Assembly: GCF_900100795.1 (NCBI RefSeq)
Contig: NZ_FNCO01000006.1
Coordinates: 248,001-312,000 of the forward strand
Source: Pseudomonas abietaniphila
GTDB taxonomy: Bacteria; Pseudomonadota; Gammaproteobacteria; Pseudomonadales; Pseudomonadaceae
Reading direction: 5' to 3'
DNA: 64,000 nt
This document shows positions 15,666 to 25,200 of the stretch, piece by piece (position 1 is the stretch's first letter; every line of letters starts with the position of its first letter). Both the position numbers and the translations under genes were made by a program. The notes below the pieces were generated by a model. It was not told the origin of the DNA. It ran no database searches and saw nothing but the letters and a program-made list of their open reading frames with translations.

Positions 15666-17525
15666 ATGCTCTATCGTCGTTTCGAAAAACTGATCGATAT
15701 CTTCCGCGATGCGCCCACCGCCGCCCCACCCAACCAGGTCATGGCGTTCTACATCTATTACCTGCGCCAGGTCTGGCCCAGCTTCGTCGCCTTGCTCGTG
15801 GTCGGTCTGATCGGCGCGCTGATCGAGGTGTCGCTGTTCAGCTACCTGAGCCGCATCATCGACCTGGCGCAAGGCACTCCGAACCCCAACTTTTTCAGTG
15901 ACCATGCCCTGGAGCTGACCTGGATGGTGGTCGTCGCCCTGGTCCTGCGGCCGATCTTCGTGGCCCTGCACGACCTGCTGGTGCACCAGACGATCAGCCC
16001 GGGCATGACCAGCATGATCAACTGGCAGAACCACAGCTACGTGCTCAAGCAGAGCGTGAATTTTTTCCAGAACGATTTCGCCGGGCGTATTGCCCAGCGC
16101 ATCGTGCAGACCGGTAACGCCCTGCGCGACTCGGCGGTGCAGACGGTGGATGCCATGTGGCACGTGCTGATCTACTCGATCGGTGCGTTGGTGCTGTTTG
16201 CCGAAGCCGACTGGCGCCTGATGATTCCGCTGCTGAGCTGGATTCTCGGCTTCATTCTGGCGCTCTGGTATTTCGTGCCACGGGTGAAGGCGCGTTCGGT
16301 GGTCTCCTCCGATGCCCGCTCCAAACTGATGGGCCGCATCGTTGACGGCTACACCAACATCACCACCCTCAAGCTGTTCGCCCACACCAGCTCCGAGCAG
16401 CAATATGCCCGCGAAGCGATCAGTGAGCAGACCGAGAAGACCCAGCTCGCCGGCCGCGTCATCACCGAGATGGACACCGTGATCACCACGTTGAACGGAA
16501 TCCTGATCGTCTGGACCACCGGCCTTGCCCTGTGGCTGTGGACCCAGTCGATGATTTCCGTCGGCGCGATTGCGCTGGCGACCGGCTTGGTGATCCGTAT
16601 CGTCAACATGTCCGGCTGGATCATGTGGGTGGTCAACGGCATCTTCGAAAACATCGGCATGGTGCAGGACGGCCTGCAAAGTATTTCCCAACCGGTGGGC
16701 GTCACCGATCGCGACGCCGCGCCGAAGCTGTTGGTCAGCCGCGGCGAGGTGAAATTCGAGAACCTGGCGTTTCAATACGGCAAGGGCAAAGGCGTGATTC
16801 ACGGCCTGAACCTGGACATCAAGCCGGGCGAAAAAATTGGTCTGATCGGACCTTCCGGCGCCGGCAAATCAACGCTGGTGAATCTCTTGTTGCGCCTGTA
16901 CGACGTGCAAGGCGGCCGGATTCTGATCGACGATCAGGACATCGCCCACGTCGCCCAGGAAAGCCTGCGTTCGCACATCGGCATGATCACCCAGGACACG
17001 TCGCTGTTGCACCGCTCGATCCGCGACAACCTGTTGTACGGCAGGCCGAACGCCACCGAGGCCGAGTTGTGGGAAGCCATGCGCAAAGCCCGGGCCGACG
17101 GGTTCATTCCGCAGCTGACGGACTCCGAAGGCCGCACCGGCCTGGACGCGCATGTCGGGGAACGCGGCGTGAAGCTGTCCGGTGGTCAGCGCCAGCGGAT
17201 CGCGATTACCCGCGTACTGCTCAAGGACGCGCCGATCCTGATTATGGACGAGGCGACCTCGGCGCTGGACTCGGAAGTGGAAGCTGCGATTCAGGAAAGC
17301 CTGGAAACCCTGATGGAGGGCAAGACGGTGATCGCCATTGCTCACCGACTCTCGACCATTGCGCGAATGGACCGGCTGATCGTGCTGGAGGACGGCCGTA
17401 TCGCCGAGAGCGGCACCCACGCCGAACTGCTCGCGCACAAAGGGCTGTATGCGCGGCTATGGGCGCATCAGACCGGCGGGTTTGTCGGGGTGGAAGATTT
17501 CCCTGTGGCACCGCAGTCGTTGTAG
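15666..17525 (+). CDS. ABC exporter, fused membrane and ATPase domains
   Basis: A 619-residue half-transporter: a six-helix ABC transporter type-1 domain (about residues 30-330) fused to an ATPase domain with Walker A GPSGAGKST (about 395), Q-loop ITQD, signature LSGGQRQR (about 504), Walker B ILIMDEATSALD and the H-loop AHRLS. It should work as a homodimer in the inner membrane and export a substrate that cannot be deduced; it belongs to the MsbA/multidrug-like group. The ATG at 15666 lies just after an in-frame stop, but a nearby ribosome binding site is not obvious. There is no linked partner gene. Confidence 0.9.
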   Translation: MLYRRFEKLIDIFRDAPTAAPPNQVMAFYIYYLRQVWPSFVALLVVGLIGALIEVSLFSYLSRIIDLAQGTPNPNFFSDHALELTWMVVVALVLRPIFVALHDLLVHQTISPGMTSMINWQNHSYVLKQSVNFFQNDFAGRIAQRIVQTGNALRDSAVQTVDAMWHVLIYSIGALVLFAEADWRLMIPLLSWILGFILALWYFVPRVKARSVVSSDARSKLMGRIVDGYTNITTLKLFAHTSSEQQYAREAISEQTEKTQLAGRVITEMDTVITTLNGILIVWTTGLALWLWTQSMISVGAIALATGLVIRIVNMSGWIMWVVNGIFENIGMVQDGLQSISQPVGVTDRDAAPKLLVSRGEVKFENLAFQYGKGKGVIHGLNLDIKPGEKIGLIGPSGAGKSTLVNLLLRLYDVQGGRILIDDQDIAHVAQESLRSHIGMITQDTSLLHRSIRDNLLYGRPNATEAELWEAMRKARADGFIPQLTDSEGRTGLDAHVGERGVKLSGGQRQRIAITRVLLKDAPILIMDEATSALDSEVEAAIQESLETLMEGKTVIAIAHRLSTIARMDRLIVLEDGRIAESGTHAELLAHKGLYARLWAHQTGGFVGVEDFPVAPQSL

Positions 17526-17568
17526 ACCTGTGATGGCTGGCCAGAAATCTCCGGCCAGCCGACAGCCC

Positions 17569-17672
17569 TGTAGCAGCCGGTTGGGCGCGGGCGGCGTTCC
17601 GACGAATGCGGTGGGTCAGTCATTATCAATGTGTATGACCCACCGCATTCGCCAGCAAGCCGGCTCCTACAA
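17569..17672. repeat. Dispersed inverted repeat, GTAGCAGCCGGTTG...CAAGCCGGCTCCTAC family
   Basis: The left end TGTAGCAGCCGG pairs with CCGGCTCCTACA at the right end. The internal sequence GCGGTGGGTCA...TGACCCACCGC is also inverted. It sits between convergent genes. Confidence 0.7.
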
Positions 17673-17698
17673 CCGGTAGGTGCCGCTTCCGGTTATTC

Positions 17699-18826
17699 TC
17701 ACTCGACCTGCCGATACGGCAGCGCCGCGCGCGCTTCCTCGGCGTACGCCAGAATCCCCGCCCGCTCCTGATTCAGGAAGTCCGCCACGGCCTCGCGCAG
17801 GCCGGGATGGGCCAGGTAGTGCCAGGAATGGGTGATCACCGGCTCGAACCCACGAATCAATTTGTGCTCGCCCTGCGCGCCGGCGTCGAAGCGTTTGAAG
17901 CCGTTGGCGATGGCGTAGTCCATGCCTTGATAGAAACAGGTCTCGAAGTGCAATCGGTCGAACTCGGCCAGGCAGCCCCAGTAGCGCCCGTAGAAACTGT
18001 CGCCACCGATCAGGCTGAAGGCCATCGCCACTGGCCGAGCGCCTTTTCTGGCGAGCACCACACGGATCGCTTCAGGCATGCGCTCGGCAACCAGGCTGAA
18101 GAACGCCCGCGTCAGGTACGGCGCCTGTCCGCGAATCTCGTAGGTGTTGGAATAGCAGGCATACACGAAATCCCACTGAGCCTGACTCAGCTCGTACCCT
18201 TGCAGCCATTCGAATTCAAACCCCTGCCCCGCCACTTGCTCGCGTTCTTTGCGCATCTGTTTGCGCTTACGCGAACTCAACGCATCAAGGAAATCCTGAA
18301 AATCCCGGTAGCCGCGATTCTGCCAGTGGTACTGACACCCGATGCGCTGCAACCAGCCCGGTTGCTCGGCCAGCAGCGTATCGGCCACGGGGTCGGTGAA
18401 GTTGACGTGGACGCTGGAGAGCGTTTCAGCCTCGGCATACCCCGGCAGACAGGCCAGTAACTCGCGGCCATCCTCCGGTGTCCTCGCCAGCAATCGCGGT
18501 CCACTGACGGGGCTAAACGGAACGGCAATCAACAGCTTCGGATAGTAGGCGATCCCCGCGCGGCGACAGGCATCGGCCCAGCCATGATCGAACACGTACT
18601 CACCGTAGGAATGCCACTTGCGATAGGCCGGCAATGCCGCCATCAGCCGGTCGTTTTCGTAATGCAGCAAATGCTCGGCACGCCAGCCGGAACGCGGTCC
18701 CAGACTGCCGCTGTCTTCCATCGCACTGAGGAAGCCATGACGCAGAAAGGGCGAGTCGCCAGGAATGAGCGCGTCCCACTCTTCGGGCTTCAGGTCCGAC
18801 AGTGCATCCAAACGGTGTAACGACAT
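17699..18826 (-). CDS. GNAT-fold N-acyltransferase-like protein (COG3146/DUF482 type)
   Basis: The ATG at 18826 follows GGAGGAG and yields MSLHRLDALSDLKPEEWDALIP, 375 residues. Distinctive motifs are SPFLRHGFLSAMEDSGS near the N-terminus, SSVHVNFTD, SRKRKQMRKEREQV, and GRYWGCLAEFDRLHFETCFYQGMDYAI followed by FDAGAQGEHKLIRGFEP, all typical of the COG3146 group related to FemX-like/GNAT transferases. The family is said to resemble peptidoglycan-linked aminoacyltransferases, but the substrate is unproven. Predicted cytoplasmic. Confidence 0.85.
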   Translation of the reverse strand: MSLHRLDALSDLKPEEWDALIPGDSPFLRHGFLSAMEDSGSLGPRSGWRAEHLLHYENDRLMAALPAYRKWHSYGEYVFDHGWADACRRAGIAYYPKLLIAVPFSPVSGPRLLARTPEDGRELLACLPGYAEAETLSSVHVNFTDPVADTLLAEQPGWLQRIGCQYHWQNRGYRDFQDFLDALSSRKRKQMRKEREQVAGQGFEFEWLQGYELSQAQWDFVYACYSNTYEIRGQAPYLTRAFFSLVAERMPEAIRVVLARKGARPVAMAFSLIGGDSFYGRYWGCLAEFDRLHFETCFYQGMDYAIANGFKRFDAGAQGEHKLIRGFEPVITHSWHYLAHPGLREAVADFLNQERAGILAYAEEARAALPYRQVE

Positions 18827-18938
18827 CGCCTCCTCCCATCCCCTCGCCAACGTTTGCGCAGTATCACCTATCGGACACGTTTGCACATGAAATTTGCGCT
18901 GACAGCGCTCTAGTCCGCGGGTTCCAGATTTTTTTCAC

Positions 18939-18993
18939 ATGTCATCGACATGCCATCACATAGCCATCCCCCTGTCATAAACGGCCGTAATAC
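18939..18993 (+). promoter_or_regulatory. PHO-box-like array and -10 element of the porin gene
   Basis: Four units of 11 bp follow one another: ATGTCATCGAC (18939), ATGCCATCACA (18950), TAGCCATCCCC (18961) and CTGTCATAAAC (18972). The last matches the 7-bp half of the PhoB consensus (CTGTCAT) exactly, and the first at six of seven positions. A TAATAC box starts nine bases after the last CTGTCAT, the usual position of PhoB relative to -10. The array therefore suggests activation by PhoB at low phosphate. Confidence 0.65.
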
Positions 18994-19106
18994 TGGCGCC
19001 TGTTTTTAGAGCCCCCTGTTCTAAAAACCAGACTTCTTTTCCGTCCGCCTTCGGTCGGTTGTTCCCTGGATGGCTTTGTCATCCCTTCTCATCTACGGAG
19101 ATTGAT

Positions 19107-20426
19107 ATGCGTCTTGCTTCCACTAAAACTGCGGCAGCCCTGTGTGGCGGTCTGTTGCTGGCCATGAGCGTTCCGGCCAGCGCCGCAGTCGACGCGAAAC
19201 TGCTCGACATGCTCAAGGCCAACGGCTCGATCTCGCCAGCCCAGTACGCCGAACTGCAATCGGAGCTCGCCAAGGATCAGCAGGCTCAGCAACAAGCCCA
19301 GAAGGCGACAGCCGACCAGATCGCCGCCGCGACCACCGCCAAGTCTTCCGAACTGTCGGCCTTCGAACAGAAAGTCGCATGGGCCGCCAAGACCCAATTC
19401 AAAGGCGACGTTCGTGTTCGCCAGGAAACGGTCAAGATCGACGACCAGAACAACAGCCAGGACAAGAACCGTCAACGTATCCGTGTACGTCTGGGCGCTT
19501 ACACCGACATCAACCCTCAGGTCAGCACCGGCATCCGCATCGCCACCGGTGGCGACAACAAGGCCAACTCCACCAACGTCGACCAGAACGACTACTTCAC
19601 CAAGAAAGACCTGTGGCTGGATCAGGGTTACATCGACTACCACCCGACCGCCATTCAGAACCTGCACGTTATCGGCGGCAAGATGGCCCAGCCGTGGGTC
19701 AGCGAAGGCGACGTGATCTGGGACAACGACATCAACCCGGAAGGTCTGGCCGCCACTTACAGCGTGCCGGTCACCAAAGGTTTCGAGTTGTTCGGCAGCG
19801 CCGGTACCTACACCCTCAAGGACAACATCAGCGGCGACGGTACGCAGTTCAAGAACGACCTGCGCCTGAATGCTGCCCAGTTGGGTACGCGTATCGCGAT
19901 CACCGACAACGTGAAGGCAACCGTCGGCGGTTCGGTGTACCAGTACCAGAACTCCAACGACTGTAACCCGGCCGCTGCAAGCACCAGCACCACGTTCTGC
20001 GGCTTGAGCATCAACGGCAACAACACCACCGACTTCCGCCTGTACGAAGGCTTCGGCCAACTCGACCTGACCGGCATGGTCGTTCCGGTCAGCCTGTACG
20101 GTCAGTACGTGGTCAACAGCGCTACCGACAGCAATCAGGACACCGCCTGGCTGACCGGTGTGAAGACCAAGGTGTTTGGTTTCGGTCTGGACTACAACTA
20201 CCGCGATACTCAGCGTAACGCCGTGGTTGGCGCGTTCACCGACTCCGACTTCGCCAACGGCACCACCGGTTCGCGCGGCCACAAGCTGAGCGTCTCGTAC
20301 GATGTCGACAAGAACTTCACCCTCGGCGCGACGTACTTCCTGACCAAGGCAGACTTCGCCTTCGCCAACGCCCCGCGTGACGAAGACGCGAATACGCTGC
20401 AGCTGGACGTGGTTGCGAAGTTCTAA
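19107..20426 (+). CDS. Putative outer-membrane porin (Porin_5-like), probably phosphate-regulated
   Basis: The ATG at 19107 (after CGGAG) gives a signal peptide (MRLASTKTAAALCGGLLLAM..., cleavage after SASA/AVDA) and a 439-residue protein. After a helical/coiled-coil stretch (residues about 27-95, rich in Gln and Ala) comes a barrel with FKGDVRVRQETV, QRIRVRLGAYTDINPQVSTGIRIATG and a terminal Phe (LQLDVVAKF). This layout fits the Porin_5 family of putative porins in pseudomonads. The PHO-box-like array upstream suggests it serves phosphate or anion uptake under phosphate limitation; the substrate is inferred only from regulation. Expression is closed off by two hairpins downstream. Confidence 0.82.
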   Translation: MRLASTKTAAALCGGLLLAMSVPASAAVDAKLLDMLKANGSISPAQYAELQSELAKDQQAQQQAQKATADQIAAATTAKSSELSAFEQKVAWAAKTQFKGDVRVRQETVKIDDQNNSQDKNRQRIRVRLGAYTDINPQVSTGIRIATGGDNKANSTNVDQNDYFTKKDLWLDQGYIDYHPTAIQNLHVIGGKMAQPWVSEGDVIWDNDINPEGLAATYSVPVTKGFELFGSAGTYTLKDNISGDGTQFKNDLRLNAAQLGTRIAITDNVKATVGGSVYQYQNSNDCNPAAASTSTTFCGLSINGNNTTDFRLYEGFGQLDLTGMVVPVSLYGQYVVNSATDSNQDTAWLTGVKTKVFGFGLDYNYRDTQRNAVVGAFTDSDFANGTTGSRGHKLSVSYDVDKNFTLGATYFLTKADFAFANAPRDEDANTLQLDVVAKF

Positions 20427-20450
20427 GAGCAGAAAGCGTCACGTTACAGC

Positions 20451-20482
20451 CTCAGACGGCAAGCTCCCGCCGCCTGAGGCCG
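20451..20482. repeat. Hairpin after the porin gene
   Basis: GCCTCAGACGGC and GCCGCCTGAGGC form an imperfect 11-12 bp stem with an 8-nt loop, 25 bp after the stop codon. No T-run; probably an mRNA 3'-stabilising hairpin ahead of the terminator at 20494. Confidence 0.6.
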
Positions 20483-20493
20483 CTCCAGACTTC

Positions 20494-20560
20494 AGCCCGG
20501 AGCTGGCCTGTCGGATCCCCATCATCCGTTCCGACAGGTCAGCTTCGGGCTGCTTTTATT
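20494..20560 (+). terminator. Long-stem terminator of the porin gene
   Basis: AGCCCGGAGCTGGCCTGTCG (from 20494) pairs with the sequence ending at 20551 over 22 positions with two G-T wobbles, loop 14 nt, followed by GCTTTTATTT. Confidence 0.85.
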
Positions 20561-20600
20561 TCCGGCCCACCCACAATGATCATCTGCCGAACACAAATAC

Positions 20601-20690
20601 TGTGGAAGCGAATTCATTCGCGATTGGCCGGCACATCCAACCCACTTTTGTCGAATCTACCGGCCTCTCGCGAATGAATTCGCTCCCACA
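20601..20690. repeat. REP doublet (GAATTCATTCGCGA family)
   Basis: TGTGGAAGCGAATTCATTCG and its inverted partner GCGAATGAATTCGCTCCCAC enclose a short unique loop. It lies between convergent genes. Confidence 0.82.
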
Positions 20691-20726
20691 GGTTGAGATC
20701 CTGGTCAGCTCATAAGCAGAGCGTGA

Positions 20727-21848
20727 TCACTTCTTGCGCAGAATCACACTGCCGATCGAATACCCCGCACCGAACGAGCTCAATACACCCAGCGCGCCGC
20801 TTGGCAGATCGTCCTGGTAGGAGTGAAAGGCAATGACCGAACCGGCAGAGCTGGTGTTGGCATAGCTGTCGAGAATCACCGGGGCTTCTTCGACCGAGGC
20901 GTCGCGGCCCAGGAGCTTTTTCACGATCAAGTGGTTCATGCTCAGGTTGGCCTGATGCAGCCAGAAGCGCTTCACGTCGCTGACGTTCAGGCTGTTCTCT
21001 TCCAGATGCACACCCACCAGTTCCGCCACCATCGGGCAAACGTCGCGGAACACCTTGCGGCCTTCCTGCACGAACAGCTTGTCCGCCTTGCCCTCGCCTT
21101 CTTCCGCCGTGCGGTTGAGGAAACCGAAGTTGTTGCGGATGTTGTTTGAGAAGGTGGTCAGCAGCTTGGTGCTGACGATGTCGAACTGGTGCTCGGAGGT
21201 CGCCAGGTCGGCGCGTTCGACCACGACCGCCGTGGCGGCATCGCCGAAGATGAAGTGACTGTCGCGGTCACGGAAATTCAGGTGCGCCGTGCAGATTTCC
21301 GGGCTGATCACCAACAGAGCGCGAGCCTGACCCAGCTTGACGCTGTTGCAGGCGGTCTGAATGCCGAAGGTGGCCGAGGAACAGGCGACGTTCATGTCGA
21401 AACCGAAACCCTGAACACCGAGCGCCAACTGAATCTCGATAGAGATCGCAGGGTACGCACGTTGCAGGTTGGAACAGGCGACGATTACGCCGTCGATGTC
21501 GGCGGCGGTTTTACCCGCGCGCTGCAAAGCTTGTTCGGCGGCCGCGACGCCCATCTGGCAGAGGATTGACCACTCGTCGTTGGAGCGCTCAGGCAAACGG
21601 GGCTTCATGCGTTGCGGGTCGAGGATGCCGTCCTTGTCCATGACGAAGCGGCTCTTGATGCCGCTGGCTTTCTCGATGAAGGCGGCGCTGGACTCGGTCA
21701 GTGCCTGAACCTCGCCGGCTTCGATGGCGGCAGCGTTGTCGGCATTGAATTGCGCGACATAGGCGTTGAAAGAATGCACCAGCTCATCGTTGGAAATGCT
21801 GTTGGCCGGGGTGTAGAGCCCTGTGCCACTGATCACGACGTCGTACAC
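20727..21848 (-). CDS. Beta-ketoacyl-ACP synthase III-type enzyme (PA3286-like)
   Basis: The GTG at 21848 (MYDVVISGTGLYTP) follows GAGAGGAA at a good distance; the frame upstream to 21932 lacks support. The 373-residue thiolase-fold enzyme has the catalytic triad Cys156 (NVACSSATFG), His298 (WLHQANLSM) and Asn331 (SYANTSSAG). Compared with FabH of E. coli (317 aa) it has about 50 extra residues, mainly near residues 30-90. The P. aeruginosa homologue PA3286 condenses octanoyl-CoA from beta-oxidation with malonyl-ACP, feeding carbon back to fatty acid synthesis; the same role is likely here but not proven. It lies next to other lipid genes. Confidence 0.85.
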   Translation of the reverse strand: MYDVVISGTGLYTPANSISNDELVHSFNAYVAQFNADNAAAIEAGEVQALTESSAAFIEKASGIKSRFVMDKDGILDPQRMKPRLPERSNDEWSILCQMGVAAAEQALQRAGKTAADIDGVIVACSNLQRAYPAISIEIQLALGVQGFGFDMNVACSSATFGIQTACNSVKLGQARALLVISPEICTAHLNFRDRDSHFIFGDAATAVVVERADLATSEHQFDIVSTKLLTTFSNNIRNNFGFLNRTAEEGEGKADKLFVQEGRKVFRDVCPMVAELVGVHLEENSLNVSDVKRFWLHQANLSMNHLIVKKLLGRDASVEEAPVILDSYANTSSAGSVIAFHSYQDDLPSGALGVLSSFGAGYSIGSVILRKK

Positions 21849-22074
21849 GGTCGTTCCTCTCTTATTGACGGCAGCAGGCAAAGGGCCTGCGTAAGCACGG
21901 TGCTGGCTGTTTTTCTGGAACGACAGTACCAATGCAACGATAAATTTCCCGTAGACGGGCGTGGACCTTGTGAGCGCTTCGAGCTTTTAAGCCGCGAAGT
22001 TTGCCATATCGGCCGGGATTTGGCGCTATCGGGCTGCTGGAATGCACACTCTCGGGCTCCACCCTCATCAACCC

Positions 22075-22163
22075 TGTGGGAGCGAATTCATTCGCGAAAA
22101 ATAGTTCGGCCGCCAAAGAGGCGTCGGCTGTACCGGCCAATCGCGAATGAATTCGCTCCCACA
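22075..22163. repeat. REP doublet (GAATTCATTCGCGA family)
   Basis: TGTGGGAGCGAATTCATTCG mirrored by GCGAATGAATTCGCTCCCAC; loop about 45 nt. Confidence 0.85.
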
Positions 22164-22164
22164 G

Positions 22165-22197
22165 GGGTTCGGGGTTCGGGGTTCAGGGTTCAGGGAT
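22165..22197. repeat. Short heptamer tandem repeat
   Basis: About four consecutive units of GGTTCGG or GGTTCAG directly after the REP doublet. Probably a slippage-prone microsatellite. Confidence 0.7.
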
Positions 22198-22225
22198 CGA
22201 AGTTCCGGCCCAGACAGTCAAGCCG

Positions 22226-22253
22226 CAGGTCGAGGGCATCAGCCCTCGACCTG
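22226..22253 (-). terminator. Hairpin overlapping the hrpA stop codon
   Basis: CAGGTCGAGGGC, ATCA, GCCCTCGACCTG: a perfect 12-bp stem with a 4-nt loop that contains part of the hrpA stop. There is no U-tract, so a classic intrinsic terminator is not shown. Confidence 0.55.
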
Positions 22254-25200
22254 ACTCCACTGCTTGTTCAGGCGCTTGTCGGAAATCGGCACCTTGGTCC
22301 CCAGTTGCTGGGCGAACAGCGACACGCGGTATTCCTCCAGCCACCAGCGGTAGACCACCAGTTCGTCATCGCGCTTGCCTTCCTGCGCGTGCTTGTCGGC
22401 GCGGGTCTGGTATTGCGCCCAGAGGTTGCCCAGTTCAATGCTCCAGACCCGGTCTTTCTGCACTTGGCTGCCCAGCTTCTCAAGCCGCAACTCGATGGCC
22501 TTCAGGTAGCGCGGCAACTCCTTGAGCCACTGCGCCGGGGTCTCGCGCACGAATCCGGGGTACACCAGCTTGCCCAACTGCCCTTTGATGTCATTCAGGG
22601 CGACGGCCTGGGCCAGATCGATCTTGCCCTTGAAGCGTTTTTGCAGGCCGTGCCAGAGCTTGAGGATCTCCAGCGTCAGTCTCGCCAGACGCTCGGCGTG
22701 CTCGGTCAGACTGCCCCGCTTGCGCTCGGCCAGCGACAGGAGGCCTGCGCCATCACGCGGCAAGCTGGCTTCGCCTTCCAGAATGCAGGTGTCCAGGCTC
22801 GCCAGCAGGATGTCCTCGATCAGCGCATCGACCCGGCCCATGTCGCGGTACAGCAACGCCAATTCCGTCTGACCCGGCAATTTGCTGCGCAGGAACTTCG
22901 CAGGTTCTGCCAGTTGTTGCAGCAACAGACGCTGCAAGGCACGGCGATGTTGATACTCGGCTTCGGTCTGCGTCGAGAAGCGCCCTTCCTTGACCGTGCC
23001 GCCCTCTTCCACCAGCGCCGGATACACCGTCATCGAGAGGCCGGCGATCTTCTGTTGCGTCTTTTCCGCGACCGCCGCAAAGCCCTTGGCTTCTACCGGT
23101 TGCTGGCTCTTTTCGGTTTGCGGCACAGCCAGTGCGGCCTGTCCGGCTTCGGCAAAGCGCGCCGTCAGCTCATCCAGATCGCGGCCTTCGCCCAGGAACT
23201 TGCCGTTGGCGTCGACCACCTCAAGGTTCATCTTCAGGTGATTTTCCACCTGTTGCGCCGCCTCGGCCCACGCCTCGTCGGTGACGCGCGCGCCGGTCAT
23301 GCGCAGCAACTCGCGCCCCAACGCCTGAGGCAACGAACCGTCAGCGAACACCATGCGCTGCAAGGCCGCCTTGACGAAGTCCGGCACCGGCACGAAGTTC
23401 TTGCGCAAGGCTTTAGGCAGGTTACGCACCAGGGCCACGCATTTGGTTTCCAGCAGGCCCGGCACCAGCCACTCCAGACGCTCGGCCGGCAATGACAGCA
23501 ACAACGGCGCAGGCACGCGCAGGGTCACCCCGTCACGCGGGTGATTGGGTTCGAAGTGATAGGTCAACGGCAAGGTCAGTTCGCCTAACCGCAACGTGTC
23601 CGGGTATTGATTGGCCGTGACCTCGCTGGCTTCACGGGCAAGGACATCTTCCTCGCGCATGATCAGCAACTGCGGGTTCTTCTGGCTTTCCATCCGGTAC
23701 CAGGCGTCGAACGTCGCGGTCTGATGAATCTCGGCCGGCAGGCGCTCGTCGTAGAAACGGAACAGGGTTTCTTCGTCCGCCAGAATGTCGCGACGCCGGG
23801 CCTTGGCTTCCAGTTCGTCGAGCTCTTCCAGCAACCTGGCGTTGGCGCTCAGGCACTTGGCGCGCGACTGAATCTCGCCACGCACCAGGCCTTCACGGAT
23901 GAAGAACTCCCTCGAGACGACAGGGTCGATCGGGCCGAAATGCACCGGGCGGCGCCCGACCACGATCAGCCCGAACAGGGTGATCTGTTCGAAGGCCACG
24001 ACCTGACCACGCTTCTTCTCCCAATGCGGTTCGAAGTGGTTCTTCTTGACCAGATGCCCGGCCAGCGGCTCGATCCAGTCGGGTTCGATCTTCGCCACCA
24101 TGCGCGCATACAGCTTGGTGGTTTCGACCAGCTCAGCGGCCATGATCCACTGCGGGCGCTTTCTGCCCAGCCCGGAAGACGGATGCACCCAGAAACGCCG
24201 CTGACGCGCGCCGAGGTAGTCGCCCTCTTCGGTTTTCTGTCCGATCTGACTGAGCAGACCGGAGAGCACCGCCTTGTGGAATTTCGGGAAGTCGGCCGGC
24301 TCTTTGTTGACCGTCAGCTGCAGGTCACGACAGATCAGGCTCAATTGACGATGGGAGTCGCGCCACTCGCGCAGACGCAGGTAGTTGAGGAAGTTGCGAC
24401 GGCACCAGTTGCGTAACGGACTGGCCGTCAGCGCCTGGCGCTGCTCCTCGAAACCGCGCCACAGATTGACCAGCCCGGCGAAGTCCGAGTCCTGATCTTT
24501 CCATTGCGCGTGCGCCTGATCGGCAGCCTGCTGACGCTCCGGCGGACGCTCGCGCGGGTCTTGAATCGACATGGCGCTGGCGACGATCAGCACTTCCTGC
24601 AGGCTGCCCTGTTTGGCCGCTTCCAGCAGCATGCGGCCCATGCGCGGGTCCACCGGCAAGCGCGCCAACTGGCGACCCAGCGGGGTCAGCTGGTTCTCGC
24701 GGTTGACCGCCGAGAGTTCCTGCAACAGGTTGAACCCGTCGCTGATCGCCTTGCCGTCCGGCGGTTCGATAAACGGGAAGTCGGTGATCTCGCCCAGACG
24801 CAGGTGCAGCATCTGCAGAATCACCGCCGCCAGGTTGGTGCGCAGGATTTCCGGATCGGTGAACTCAGGGCGCGAGAGGAAATCCTCTTCGCTGTACAGC
24901 CGCACACATAAACCCGGCTCGACCCGCCCGCATCGGCCTTTACGCTGGTTGGCACTGGCCTGAGAGACGGCTTCGATCGGCAGACGCTGAACCTTGGCCC
25001 GATAGCTGTAGCGGCTGATGCGCGCAGTGCCGGTGTCGATCACATAGCGGATGCCCGGCACGGTCAGCGAGGTTTCAGCGACGTTGGTCGCCAGCACCAC
25101 CCGACGGCCCGGATGCGACTGGAAAATCCGCTGCTGTTCAGCCGGCGACAGCCGTGCGTACAACGGCAGGATTTCAGTGTGTTTGAGCTGAGCCTTGCGC

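Larger units (their letters stand above)
21849..22238. other. Intergenic region with REP doublet and heptamer repeats
   Basis: About 390 bp: the promoter region of the FabH-type gene (21849-22050), a REP doublet (22075-22163), a run of GGTTCGG/GGTTCAG heptamers (22165-22197) and the hrpA 3' hairpin. No gene is supported. Confidence 0.6.

Noticed and set aside
21612..23495. 627-residue plus-strand frame opposite hrpA and the FabH-type gene
   Set aside because: It is the shadow of two well-supported minus-strand genes and a REP doublet.
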